DNA of 64,000 bases from Janthinobacterium lividum PAMC 25724 (GCA_000242815.2 AHHB01000042.1:1-64000), one strand, 5' to 3'. Counted from the stretch's first letter, positions 16,524 to 25,353 are shown. Made by a program: numbers and translations. The notes: generated by a model from the letters alone, not told the origin.

Positions 16524-17635
16524 GCGCGCGTCCCCGTCACTGCCGGCCACCACAGGCGGCGCGCGCCATCGAGACCATGCGCCAGCAGCGCGGCCAGGCA
16601 GGCCATGCCCCAGGCATCGCGTGCGCCGTACCAGCCGAGGAACAGCAGCGGCATGACCAAGGCGATGAACACCCAGGCGATGGCGCCCCAGCGCCGCGCA
16701 TCCGACAGGCCGCCCAGCGCCAGCGTGCCGGCGAAGATCAGCGCGAACAGGATCGCTTGCTGTGCGACAGCCAGCGCCGCTTCGTGGTTCACGTAATGGA
16801 TCACCAGGCCAAACAAAATCACGCCGCCAATGCCGATGAACAGCTCGGGCACGTGAAAGGTAGCGCGCGACTGGCAGTGGGGAAAGCGCGCGCGCAGCCA
16901 GCCAAATAATTTTCCATTACTGGCTAACAGGGGATTATGCGTGGCCGTCATGCCTTTCACGCCATAGCGCATTTCCACGCCCGCAAGTTCGGGCTGGAAG
17001 CTGCCGAACAGCTTATCCCACAGCAGCAGGGTGCCACCGAAATTGCGATTGAGGTAGCGCTTGTCGGTGCCGTGATGCACGCGATGGTGCGAGGGCGTGA
17101 CCATGAACTTGTCGAGGATGCCGGATTTATTGACCAGCGCATTGTGGTTATACAACTGCACCGTGTAATGCAGGGACGAGACGACGAGGAAGATTTCCAG
17201 CGGTAGGCCCAGCACGGCCAGGATGGCGATGAAGGGGAAATTCGTCAGCGACGAATACCAGGAATTGCGCACGCCCAGCGACAGGTTGAAATGCTCGCCC
17301 TGATGGTGCACCACGTGCACGGCCCACAGCAGGGGGATTTTATGGTGCAGCCGGTGCATCCAGTAAAAGCACAGGTCCCAGGCAAAAAAGGCGAAGCCCC
17401 ATTGCGCGGCCACGGGCCACTGGTCGACGATATGCAGGTTCACATGGCGCAGCAGCAAAGCAAACGCGGCCAATTCCACACCACGGAACACCCACATCAA
17501 TATATGCCCGGAATTGAGGTTGAAAATGACGTCTTTCCACAGCACCGGCGTCTGGCGCAGCCATTTCAGAATCAGCAGTTCGGCCAGCACGCAGGCCAGC
17601 ATGACAAGGAAAGAGAGGGCAAAGGGATTCATCAT
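16520..17635 (-). CDS. Sterol desaturase / fatty-acid hydroxylase family protein
   Basis: Integral membrane protein of the fatty-acid hydroxylase superfamily, 371 residues. Histidine clusters HRLHHKIPLLWAVHVVHH and SHHRVHHGTDKRYLNRNFGG are arranged as in alkylglycerol monooxygenase-like members and should bind a di-iron centre. Hydrophobic stretches occupy the N-terminus (ALSFLVMLACVLAELLIL) and the last third (VILFGLVIHYVNH, AILFALIFAGTLAL). The start at 17635 overlaps the PAP2 stop as ATGA; longer in-frame starts would run into the PAP2 gene. It is the sixth gene of the seven-gene unit and would oxidise an aliphatic or ether/sterol-like intermediate; the true substrate cannot be read from sequence. 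Confidence 0.88.
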   Translation of the reverse strand: MMNPFALSFLVMLACVLAELLILKWLRQTPVLWKDVIFNLNSGHILMWVFRGVELAAFALLLRHVNLHIVDQWPVAAQWGFAFFAWDLCFYWMHRLHHKIPLLWAVHVVHHQGEHFNLSLGVRNSWYSSLTNFPFIAILAVLGLPLEIFLVVSSLHYTVQLYNHNALVNKSGILDKFMVTPSHHRVHHGTDKRYLNRNFGGTLLLWDKLFGSFQPELAGVEMRYGVKGMTATHNPLLASNGKLFGWLRARFPHCQSRATFHVPELFIGIGGVILFGLVIHYVNHEAALAVAQQAILFALIFAGTLALGGLSDARRWGAIAWVFIALVMPLLFLGWYGARDAWGMACLAALLAHGLDGARRLWWPAVTGTRA

Positions 17636-18276
17636 GATACGGTTTGACTGGAAACGGTGCGGCGGGCAGACCAGAATAGCGGCATTTTCGCCAGCATGCC
17701 GGCGGCCAAGCCCACGGCCAGGCCGGCGGCCAGGTCGATGCTGACATGCCGGCGCAGCGCGATGATCGCATAGCAAATGCTGATCCCCAGCAGCACGGCC
17801 AGCGCGCAGCGCAGCAGGTGGCGCCTGTCGCACAAGGCCCACACGCACAGCAGTGTCAGGGCGCCATGCAGCGATGGCAGGCAGTTTTGCGTGGAGTCCG
17901 CCGCCTGCAACATGCGCAGTGCCTGCGTGCTCCAGGCATTCCCGTCACCCACGGGCGGATACACGAGAGTGCTCGGGTACAGCAGGAACACTACGCCGCA
18001 GGCCAGCGCACAGAGCGCCATGGCGCGCGCCAGCCAGCGCACGCGGGCGGCATCGGCCACCAGGTAAGCGTACGGGATCAGTATGAAGAAGGATAGGTAC
18101 AGCCAGATGGCGGCGTCGCTGTAGGCAATGGCGCGGTCAAGCGCCGTCTCGGGCAGCAGCATGCCCGGCCCTTGCAGCAGATCGCTGGAAAAATACACGA
18201 GGCCGACGCTGCCCCAGCCGGCCAGCAGGTGCAGCAGACGGCTGCGCAGCGTCATGCACGTGGCAGTGGAATTCAT
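17632..18276 (-). CDS. PAP2-superfamily membrane phosphatase / phosphotransferase
   Basis: Membrane protein of 214 residues with about six hydrophobic segments. The recognisable PAP2 elements are CLPSLHG (in place of PSGH) and RRHVSIDLAAG with the expected His-x3-Asp spacing. The first motif (K-x6-RP) is not clear. The PSLH form is shared with PAP2_3-type enzymes such as inositol phosphorylceramide synthases, so a head-group transfer or lipid phosphatase role is possible. It overlaps both neighbours by four bases (ATGA), which indicates translational coupling within the lipid operon. Confidence 0.78.
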   Translation of the reverse strand: MNSTATCMTLRSRLLHLLAGWGSVGLVYFSSDLLQGPGMLLPETALDRAIAYSDAAIWLYLSFFILIPYAYLVADAARVRWLARAMALCALACGVVFLLYPSTLVYPPVGDGNAWSTQALRMLQAADSTQNCLPSLHGALTLLCVWALCDRRHLLRCALAVLLGISICYAIIALRRHVSIDLAAGLAVGLAAGMLAKMPLFWSARRTVSSQTVS

Positions 18277-19586
18277 GCGCTCGCAAGGCGCCGGATGCGA
18301 CGCCGTTTCATGCTGGGGTCAAACGGAGGCAGTTCGCTGCTCATCGTCCAGGCCAGGGCCTCGACCGCCACGCCCAGCCCGCGCAGCACTGCTGCCAGGT
18401 GTTCGCGCAAGGCGGCCAGGCCGGCGGCGTCCAGGGCCGCATGCAGTTGCAAGGCGCTCTCGCCCTGCTGCACCAGGCGGTAGTCGGCATCTGCTGGCAA
18501 GGCTTGCGCGAAGGCGCGCGTCAGCACGTCGGCAAACACGGCGACTGGGGCGCCACCGTTCGCCGATAACATGGATGGTAGTGATGGCAACAACAGCATA
18601 TCATCACAGCGCCCTTCGATGCCGGCGATGGCGCGCGTGGCGCGGCCGCACGGGCATGGCGTGGCGCGCGCGAGCAGGATGTCATCGAGGCGGTAGCGCA
18701 CGATGGGCTGCGTGATGCGCGTAAAGTCCGTAATCACGGGCACAAAACGACGTTCTTCAGCGTCGAGCCATTGCGGTTCGATGTGCACAAATTCCTCGTT
18801 CAGGTGCAGCACGCCGTGTTCGCAGCTGCTGGCCAGAAAACCCTCGGTGGCCTGGTAGATTTCATGCACGGCGCCGAACGCCTGCACGATCAGCGCGCGG
18901 TCTTGCGCTTCCAGCACTTCGGCAACCGAGATGACTTTTTTTGGCGCCAGCGCCAGGCTGCCATCGATGACGCGCAAGGCCAGCTGGCGCAGCACCTGGG
19001 CCGGCGCGACGATGACAGTTGCTTGATAGCGCGCCAACTGCGCGCACAGGCTGTCGAACGGTTGAAACAGATCGTAGAAGGCAAACGTGAGCCACGGCGA
19101 GCGCACGGCCGTATACAGATTGCTGTTCGCGCGCAGGAACAGGGCGACTCTTTCGCCGGAAAACAGGCCCTCGGGCAGCGCCTTGGCCAGCATCACACCC
19201 GCCCATTGGGCCTTTTCGCGGGGGCTGACGGTAAACACGGCGCGGCGCGACGAGGTGCCCGATGACAGACCCACGGTGATGTCGCCCACGGCGGGCGTGA
19301 AATCGCGGCTATGCTCGGCGGCCATGGCTGCGGCCATCGCCTGCGCCAGGGTGATGCCTGCCGTGTTCATGGTATCGAAATGCTCAAGCATCAGCGCCTT
19401 GTTCATGAATGGCCACTGCGCCAGGGGCAAGCTGCGGTAAGGCGCAAAGTAGCGGCTGCGCGCGCACAGGGTGTCGATGAAGCGCGCCAGTTGCTGCTGC
19501 TGGTAACTTTCCAGCTGCGTGCGGTCGGCAAAGCGCAGGCGGCGCGTGCGCCAGTACGACAATAACAGCCAGACGATGCGCTTCAC
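18273..19586 (-). CDS. F390-synthetase/PaaK-like adenylate-forming enzyme
   Basis: 437-residue protein related to the CapK/PaaK/coenzyme F390 synthetase group of ATP-dependent adenylating enzymes. The phosphate-binding SSGTSSRR (about residues 108-115), EIYQATEGFLASSC, and the late TQPIVRYRLDDI...CPCGRATRAI.GIEGR.DD segment match that group. Such enzymes activate a carboxylate as acyl-AMP. In the olefin/beta-lactone pathways (OleABCD) an adenylating enzyme acts on a beta-hydroxy acid. Here a ketoacyl synthase and a reductase lie upstream, so a comparable role is plausible but inferred. It overlaps both the metallo-hydrolase gene and the PAP2 gene by four bases. Confidence 0.8.
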   Translation of the reverse strand: MKRIVWLLLSYWRTRRLRFADRTQLESYQQQQLARFIDTLCARSRYFAPYRSLPLAQWPFMNKALMLEHFDTMNTAGITLAQAMAAAMAAEHSRDFTPAVGDITVGLSSGTSSRRAVFTVSPREKAQWAGVMLAKALPEGLFSGERVALFLRANSNLYTAVRSPWLTFAFYDLFQPFDSLCAQLARYQATVIVAPAQVLRQLALRVIDGSLALAPKKVISVAEVLEAQDRALIVQAFGAVHEIYQATEGFLASSCEHGVLHLNEEFVHIEPQWLDAEERRFVPVITDFTRITQPIVRYRLDDILLARATPCPCGRATRAIAGIEGRCDDMLLLPSLPSMLSANGGAPVAVFADVLTRAFAQALPADADYRLVQQGESALQLHAALDAAGLAALREHLAAVLRGLGVAVEALAWTMSSELPPFDPSMKRRRIRRLASA

Positions 19587-20413
19587 GGGCGGCCCGCCAC
19601 AGGCAAATAGTCGAGCGTATCTTCATGCGTGATGCGGATCTGCGCATTCCCCGACTGGTGCAACTGATGCAAGCGCTTCAGGGTCGCGTAATACGGCGCG
19701 CGCTTATGCTGGATGATAAACGACAACTCCGACGGCCCGCGCAGTTGCTGGAAGCTTTCCGGCACCCAGGCCGCGTCCGACGCCAGCAAGGTCCAGCCGC
19801 CCTCCTGCAGCACGAAGGCGCCGAGATGGCCGATGGCGTGGCCGGGCAAGTCGACGATGTAAATTTCGCCCGTGCCACTGACGTCGCGCCCGTGCGTAAA
19901 CGGCAACAGGGACGCCGGCAAGGCCGACTCGGGCACGCTTTCAACAAAAGCCAGGCGCTCGGCGATATCGTCTGGCAGCAGTTCGGGCACGAAGGCCTGG
20001 CGCACGGCAGCCACGCCGGACAGGCGGCGCACGGCGTCCCAGCCGACTTTTGACGCCATCAGCCGCGCGCCAGGAAAGTCGCGCAGGCCGGCGATATGGT
20101 CGGCGTGAAAGTGCGACAGCAGCAGGGTATGGATATCGCCGGGCACTACGCCATGCGCGCGCAACTGGCCCCGCAGCGATTCATTCTCGTCGAAAGAAAT
20201 CGGCGTCACCCACGCATACATCCGGTACACGCCCTTCGCCGTGGCGGCGCGGAAGTGTTCGGCGTAACCGGTATCCCACAGGTACAGGCCAGCGCGCGTT
20301 TCGATCAGGTAGGCGCGCGAGGGGAAGCAACGGCTGGCCAGCCCGCTGCCTTTCAAGACCATGCAGGACGGGTGGCTGCAGTGGCCAACGCGAAACGCAG
20401 TGATACTAGCCAT
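19583..20413 (-). CDS. Metallo-beta-lactamase-fold hydrolase
   Basis: 276-residue hydrolase with the canonical metal-binding motif HFHADH (His101, His103, Asp105, His106), a following GH in DLPGHAIGHLG and SDAAW supplying the bridging Asp. The N-terminal YLIETRAGLYLWDTGY segment is typical of lactonase-like and thioesterase-like members. In this operon it could hydrolyse a lactone or thioester intermediate. It overlaps the upstream reductase gene by eight bases and the downstream adenylating enzyme by four. Confidence 0.85.
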   Translation of the reverse strand: MASITAFRVGHCSHPSCMVLKGSGLASRCFPSRAYLIETRAGLYLWDTGYAEHFRAATAKGVYRMYAWVTPISFDENESLRGQLRAHGVVPGDIHTLLLSHFHADHIAGLRDFPGARLMASKVGWDAVRRLSGVAAVRQAFVPELLPDDIAERLAFVESVPESALPASLLPFTHGRDVSGTGEIYIVDLPGHAIGHLGAFVLQEGGWTLLASDAAWVPESFQQLRGPSELSFIIQHKRAPYYATLKRLHQLHQSGNAQIRITHEDTLDYLPVAGRP

Positions 20414-21443
20414 TGCGTTCCTTGCCCACCTGCTGCGCGGCCGCTTCCTGGCGCACCCACTGGGCCGTCAAGGCGATGCCTTCTTGCAGGCTGACGATGG
20501 GACGGTAGCCGAGTACCTTGCGCGCCTTGGCATGATCGAGCGTCATGTCGAAACTGAGCGCGCCGACGCTGTAGGGCGTGAGAGCAGGCTCGCGCCGCGT
20601 AAAACGCGCAGTGAACTGCATCAGACGGGCAAGCAGCGCCAGCACGCGATATGGCACGCTAACGATCTCGAACGGCTGCTGCAGATGCTCGCAAAACAGG
20701 CTGCGCAAAATGTCGCACAGGCGCGCCGGTTCGCCGTTCGTAATATTGAAGGCGGCGCCCGAAACGATGTTCTTGTGCACGGTGGCCAGCCACATCGCGT
20801 GCACGACGTTGTCGACATAGGTGACATCGATGCTGACCGCACCGCCCCTGGGCAGTGGCAGCTTGCCGCCGCGCGCCTGCAGCACGCGCGCCAGACGCGG
20901 GATCAGCACCTGGTCGTGCGGGCCGAAGATGGCGCGCGGGCGCAGGATCACGCACGTCATGGCGCGATGACGGTCCACCGACTCCTGCACCAGCTTTTCC
21001 GCCATCGCCTTGGAGCGCGCATAGGCGTTGACGAAAGTGTCGGGGCGGAAGGTTTCCGGTACCTCGTAACGGTTGCGATAATCGAAATACATGGCCGGCG
21101 TGGAAATATGCACGAAGCGCGCCACGTGCACGCTGGCGGCCGCGCGCAGCAGCTGGCCCGTGGCCGTGACGTTGGCGGCGATGAAATCGCACTCGGGGCC
21201 CCACGGCGACGACAGCGCGGCGCAATGCCAGACAGTGTCCATGCCACGCACCAGCTCATCGACCTGGCGCGGCGATGCTTGCGCCAGGTCGAGCGCGACG
21301 AATTGCGCGCCCATTCGTTCGAGTTCGCGTCCCACGGCGACGTTACGGCCGGTGGCGCGCACTTCCACCCCCTGCGCCAGCAGGGTACGCACGGCATTGC
21401 GCCCCAGCCCGCCCGTCGCTCCCGTGACCAGTATCCGCCTCAT
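20406..21443 (-). CDS. NAD-dependent epimerase/3-beta-HSD-like reductase (OleD-like)
   Basis: Extended short-chain dehydrogenase, 345 residues. The nucleotide-binding motif ILVTGATGGLGRNAV begins at residue 4. The catalytic Tyr141-x3-Lys145 (NAYARSKAMAE) and Ser114 (HISTPAMYFDY) are present. The pattern of a 3-beta-hydroxysteroid-dehydrogenase fold next to a ketoacyl synthase III recalls OleD, which reduces 2-alkyl-3-ketoacids in olefin biosynthesis. This is similarity of layout, not proof of reaction. The start at 21443 is supported by GAAGG upstream; the longer frame overlaps the synthase stop. Confidence 0.85.
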   Translation of the reverse strand: MRRILVTGATGGLGRNAVRTLLAQGVEVRATGRNVAVGRELERMGAQFVALDLAQASPRQVDELVRGMDTVWHCAALSSPWGPECDFIAANVTATGQLLRAAASVHVARFVHISTPAMYFDYRNRYEVPETFRPDTFVNAYARSKAMAEKLVQESVDRHRAMTCVILRPRAIFGPHDQVLIPRLARVLQARGGKLPLPRGGAVSIDVTYVDNVVHAMWLATVHKNIVSGAAFNITNGEPARLCDILRSLFCEHLQQPFEIVSVPYRVLALLARLMQFTARFTRREPALTPYSVGALSFDMTLDHAKARKVLGYRPIVSLQEGIALTAQWVRQEAAAQQVGKERNG

Positions 21444-21453
21444 CACATTACCT

Positions 21454-22434
21454 TCACAGATCAAGAATCATGGCACCGATGGTCAGGCCTGCGGCCGTGC
21501 CCATCATCAACAAACGCTGGCCCGCCACGGCCCGCCCCGTCATCACCGCCTCGTGCAGGGCGGTGGGCAAGGACGCGGCCACCTGGTTGCCATGCGTTTC
21601 AAATATCTTGATGATTTTAGCATCGGGGACATCGAGGATACGCGCCGCGTGCGCCAGGCCCAGCGGGCTGGCCTGGTGCGGCACAACCACATCGACGCGC
21701 TCCAGACCGGCACCCGATTCCTGCATGAGTTCAGCAAGGAAATCTGGCATCACCTTGACGGCCAGGCGGAACACGGCCTTGCCATCCATGCGAAACAGAT
21801 AGTCGCCCGGTTCGCAGCCGTTGCGCGGATTGCGCTCGGTGCCGCCACCGCGGATTTCGCAGTAGCGCCGCCCTTCCGGATACGTGCCCATCTTGTAGGC
21901 GCGGATGCCGGCGCTGCCGTCACCACGCTCGACGATGACGGCGGCGGCGCCGTCGCCAAAGATCATCGACGCTTCCGGCTCGCTCCAGTCGACCCCGCGC
22001 GAGGCGAGGTCGGACGAGACGATGGCGATGCGCCGGTAGGCGCCGCCGGCCAGCATGGAGGCGGCCACGCGGAAAGCGGCCATGAAACTGAGGCAGCTGG
22101 CATTGACGTCGAAGCTTTGCGTACCTGACGGCAATCGCGCGTGTTCGGCAATGAAACAGGCGGTGTTGGGCAAAGCTTGCTCGGGCACGCCGCAGGCACA
22201 GATCAGCAAGTCGATGTCGGACGGACGCAGGCTGGCGTTCTTCAGCGCGTCGAGCAGGGCGGCGGCGCCAAGCTGGCTTTGCGACTCATCGGGCGCGGCG
22301 ACAAAACGCGACAGCACGCCGCTCTTGCGCAGGGTGTAGCCGGCCGGATGGCCCAATTTCAGGTCCAGGCTTGCCGAGGTCACACTATGCGAGGGAACGG
22401 CTTTGCCCGTCGCGATCAGGCGAACTGGAATCAT
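21454..22434 (-). CDS. 3-oxoacyl-ACP synthase III family condensing enzyme
   Basis: Thiolase-fold condensing enzyme of 326 residues. The catalytic triad of the KAS III group is visible: Cys114 (VNASCLSF), His253 (VVPHQAS) and Asn283 (THGNQVAAS). It is unlikely to be the housekeeping FabH because no fatty-acid synthesis genes surround it. Instead it starts a seven-gene unit with reductase, hydrolase, adenylating, PAP2, hydroxylase and desaturase genes. OleA, which joins two acyl chains head to head, belongs to the same superfamily. The start at 22434 gives the standard N-terminus (MIPVRLIATGKAVPS); the ribosome binding site is weak. Confidence 0.88.
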   Translation of the reverse strand: MIPVRLIATGKAVPSHSVTSASLDLKLGHPAGYTLRKSGVLSRFVAAPDESQSQLGAAALLDALKNASLRPSDIDLLICACGVPEQALPNTACFIAEHARLPSGTQSFDVNASCLSFMAAFRVAASMLAGGAYRRIAIVSSDLASRGVDWSEPEASMIFGDGAAAVIVERGDGSAGIRAYKMGTYPEGRRYCEIRGGGTERNPRNGCEPGDYLFRMDGKAVFRLAVKVMPDFLAELMQESGAGLERVDVVVPHQASPLGLAHAARILDVPDAKIIKIFETHGNQVAASLPTALHEAVMTGRAVAGQRLLMMGTAAGLTIGAMILDL

Positions 22435-22473
22435 GTCAGCTTTTATAAGTTGGTGCGCTAAAGCGCAAAAACA

Positions 22474-22585
22474 CCTGATGCCGCCTACTGCGCGGCGCGA
22501 TTGATGGCCTGCGATGCTCACCGTGCATGCGCACAGCTGCGCGTCTCGGCAACCACTCAGCTGCGCTCGCTACGCTGGCATCAGG
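22474..22585. repeat. 112-bp element with 9-bp inverted ends (repeat copy B)
   Basis: CCTGATGCC (22474-22482) and GGCATCAGG (22577-22585) are perfect inverted ends of a segment that has no coding potential. Its interior resembles the yqeY-rpsU intergenic region (about 6520-6615). It lies between the K+ channel stop and the start of the lipid operon, so it may carry or displace that operon's promoter. Confidence 0.6.
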
Positions 22586-22600
22586 CGAGATTAATCGGGA

Positions 22601-23509
22601 CTAATCGTGTACCAGCGGCGGCAAATCAACGCCGCAGTTCTTGCAGAAATTGGCATCGTCATCGAGCCCTTCTTTCAGGCACGTGGGGCAGGTGCGCGTG
22701 GTGACCAGCTTGGAACTGCGCTGTACCGTCATTTCGGCACTGATAATGCCGGTAGGCACTGCCAGGATGCCCCAGCCGAGCAGCATCATCAGGGAGGCGA
22801 TAGCGCGTCCAGGATCGGTGCGCGGCGTGATATCACCAAAACCCACCGTGGTCATGGTGCTGATGGCCCAGTAAATCGACGTGGGAATGCTGCTGTAGCC
22901 GTGATCCGGCCCTTCCACGACATACATCACAGTACCCAACAGAAAGACCACCATCATGACAAAAGACAAGAAAATGAGGATCTTGCGCCGGCTCGCCACC
23001 AAGGCCCGCCCCAGCACCGTGTATTCATGCACATAGGACGTGAGCTTGAGGATACGGAACATGCGCAGCAGGCGCAAAATACGCACATCGATCAGCACAT
23101 GCGCGCCCGGCAGCAGCAAGCCGATGTAAGTCGGCACGATAGCGAGTAAATCAATCACGCCGAAAAAACTCTTGGCGTAGCGTACCGGATGCTTCAGGCA
23201 CGACAGGCGGGCACAGTATTCGATGGTAAATAAAATGGTGAAAAACCATTCCAGCGCCGTCAGCCAGGCGCCATAGCGCTCTGCCATGGCGGCAATGCTG
23301 CTCAGCACGACTACCGTCACGCTGAGCAGGATGGCGGCGATCAGCAGCAGGTCGAAGGCACGCCCCGTGCGCGTTTCCGCCTCGAAGATGACGGTGTACA
23401 CCTGCTCGCGCCAGCCCCGCTCGGGCTTGCCAAATTTTTGCTGCGTTTCCTGCGCCGCCAGCTGCTGCGGCGTCAAGGGTGCCGCGCCACGCTTCGTCGC
23501 GGCTTTCAT
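22601..23509 (-). CDS. Voltage-gated potassium channel-type ion transporter with C-terminal zinc ribbon
   Basis: Six-transmembrane cation channel of 302 residues. The pore carries the K+ selectivity filter TTVGFGDITP. An Arg-rich S4-like helix is visible (DVRILRLLRMFRILKLTSYV). The C-terminal cytoplasmic tail ends in a four-Cys zinc ribbon (CPTC...CKNCG), which is unusual for short bacterial Kv channels and may sense redox state or metals. The start at 23509 (MKAATKRGAAPLTPQQ) is preferred to an ATG-like start 75 bases upstream that adds residues unlike the family. It precedes the lipid operon on the same strand and follows a Kef-type antiporter gene. Confidence 0.9.
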   Translation of the reverse strand: MKAATKRGAAPLTPQQLAAQETQQKFGKPERGWREQVYTVIFEAETRTGRAFDLLLIAAILLSVTVVVLSSIAAMAERYGAWLTALEWFFTILFTIEYCARLSCLKHPVRYAKSFFGVIDLLAIVPTYIGLLLPGAHVLIDVRILRLLRMFRILKLTSYVHEYTVLGRALVASRRKILIFLSFVMMVVFLLGTVMYVVEGPDHGYSSIPTSIYWAISTMTTVGFGDITPRTDPGRAIASLMMLLGWGILAVPTGIISAEMTVQRSSKLVTTRTCPTCLKEGLDDDANFCKNCGVDLPPLVHD

Positions 23510-23601
23510 GTCGATAGTGTACTCATAGACTATTATTGTATAGATAATTGAGCGAGCATGGCGACACGCAAGTTTGCCGGACAAGTTTCACGACGACAAC
23601 A

Positions 23602-25353
23602 CTACAACAACTTCTGCGCCAGCAGCACCGCATTACGCCGGTCGCGCTCGGCTTGCACGATGTCTGCCGTGCGCGCCTCCGACAGTCCTACCGTGTGCAG
23701 CACAGTGGCCGTCAGCTGCAGCGCCGATTCCAGCGCCTCGGGCACGACCAGGGTGGCGCCCGCCTGTATCAGGGCCACCGCATGCGCCTCGTCGCGGGCG
23801 CGCGCAAATACGGGCAGCAACGGATACTCGCGGCGTATCGATTTCACGGCATGCAGCACGGAGGCCGCATGGTCCATCGTCAGCACCACGGCGGCAGCGC
23901 GGTCGGCGTTGACTTTTTGCAACAGTTCCGCGCGCGAGGCATCGCCGAAATACACGGGAAAGCCGCGCGGATGCAGGGTCGTCACCAGGCGCGCATCATT
24001 TTCAATCGCCACATAAGCGATATCGTGCTCCGTCAGCACCTTTGCCAGCAACTGCCCCACGCGACCGAAACCGGCAATGATGACGGTGCTGCCCTGCGGC
24101 GGCAGCGCCCCGCGCGACAGGTCTGCCAGTTGATGCTGGTGGCGCTTTTCCCACCAGTTGCCGAAAGCGCGCGCCGCCTTCGCCAGCGCCGGCGTGGCAA
24201 ACAGGCTCAGGCCCACCACCAGCATGACGAACTGCGCCACCTGCGGGTCGACCAACTTCTTGCCCAGCGCATAGGCGACGACGATAAAGGCAAATTCGCC
24301 GCCCTGCCCCAGCAGCACGCCCGTTTCCACGGCGCGCCCCCAGTGAAAGCGGCCAATGCGAAAAATCACGCTGATGACCAGGGTTTTCACCGCAAACAGG
24401 CTCAGCACGGCCAAGGGAATCAAAATCGGTGACTTGATGATTTCGCGCACGTCGATCTGCATGCCCACCGACATGAAGAACAAGCCCATCAACAAGCCCT
24501 TGAAGGGCTCGATCGTCACTTCCACTTCGTGGCGAAATTCCGTCTCCGCCAGCAGCAAGCCGGCCAGCAAGGCGCCCAGCGCCATCGACAGGCCCGCCAG
24601 GTACGTCAATCCCGCGATGCCCAGGGTGCTGAGCAAGGTCAGGGCCATGAAGACGTCGGGCTGGCGTTTCTTGACGAAAAACTGGAATAGCGGACGGATC
24701 ACGCGGCGCCCCAGCAGATAGATCAGCAAGATGGCGCCCGCCGATTTCAAGACTGCAAAGCTGAGCAGATACGCCAGGTCGTCGCTGCGCCCGCTGGCGA
24801 ACACGTCGATCAGGATGAAGAGCGGCACCACCATCAAATCCTGGAACATCAACAGGGAAAAACCGGCCTGCCCGGCCGGCGTCTGCAAGGTGCGCTGGTC
24901 GGTCAGTAATTGCATCACCACCGCCGTGGATGACAAGGACAGCACCAGGCCCAGCACGATGGACGCTTCCAGCGACAGGCCGAAGTAATACGCGACGCCG
25001 CCGATCAGGCAGGCGCTGACGAGCACTTGTCCCACGCCAGCACCAAACACCCAGCGCCGCAGCGCCCACAGGCGTTCCGTCGACAGTTCCAGGCCGATCA
25101 TGAACATCAGGAACATGACGCCCAGCTCGGCCAGGCCGCTGACCTGCTCGGCTCGCACGAAGGAAAAATGCGTCAGCCAGCTAAATTCAGCGGCCCACAG
25201 GCCAAAGCCGAAAGGGCCGAACAAGGCACCGACGGCCAGGAAGCCGAGCACCTGGCTGACTTTCAGGCGTTGCAATAGCGGAATAAAAATCCCGGCCAGG
25301 GCGAGAAACAGCAGGGTTTCTCGCAAGTAAGGTAAGGCGTGCTGCTCTTCCAA
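23602..25353 (-). CDS. Kef/CPA2-type K+/H+ antiporter with TrkA-N domain
   Basis: Monovalent cation:proton antiporter of the CPA2 family, 583 residues. The N-terminal ~380 residues contain about 12 hydrophobic segments, with the Na+/H+ exchanger-type motifs GLELSTERLWALRR and LLGQGGEFAFIV. A C-terminal TrkA-N (RCK) domain starts at VIIAGFGRVGQLLAKVL and should bind NAD(H) or a similar ligand to gate the transporter. KefB/KefC of E. coli have the same layout. The start codon is TTG, preceded by AGGATTATC. The next gene downstream is a potassium channel, so the two may cooperate in K+ balance. Confidence 0.93.
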   Translation of the reverse strand: MEEQHALPYLRETLLFLALAGIFIPLLQRLKVSQVLGFLAVGALFGPFGFGLWAAEFSWLTHFSFVRAEQVSGLAELGVMFLMFMIGLELSTERLWALRRWVFGAGVGQVLVSACLIGGVAYYFGLSLEASIVLGLVLSLSSTAVVMQLLTDQRTLQTPAGQAGFSLLMFQDLMVVPLFILIDVFASGRSDDLAYLLSFAVLKSAGAILLIYLLGRRVIRPLFQFFVKKRQPDVFMALTLLSTLGIAGLTYLAGLSMALGALLAGLLLAETEFRHEVEVTIEPFKGLLMGLFFMSVGMQIDVREIIKSPILIPLAVLSLFAVKTLVISVIFRIGRFHWGRAVETGVLLGQGGEFAFIVVAYALGKKLVDPQVAQFVMLVVGLSLFATPALAKAARAFGNWWEKRHQHQLADLSRGALPPQGSTVIIAGFGRVGQLLAKVLTEHDIAYVAIENDARLVTTLHPRGFPVYFGDASRAELLQKVNADRAAAVVLTMDHAASVLHAVKSIRREYPLLPVFARARDEAHAVALIQAGATLVVPEALESALQLTATVLHTVGLSEARTADIVQAERDRRNAVLLAQKLL

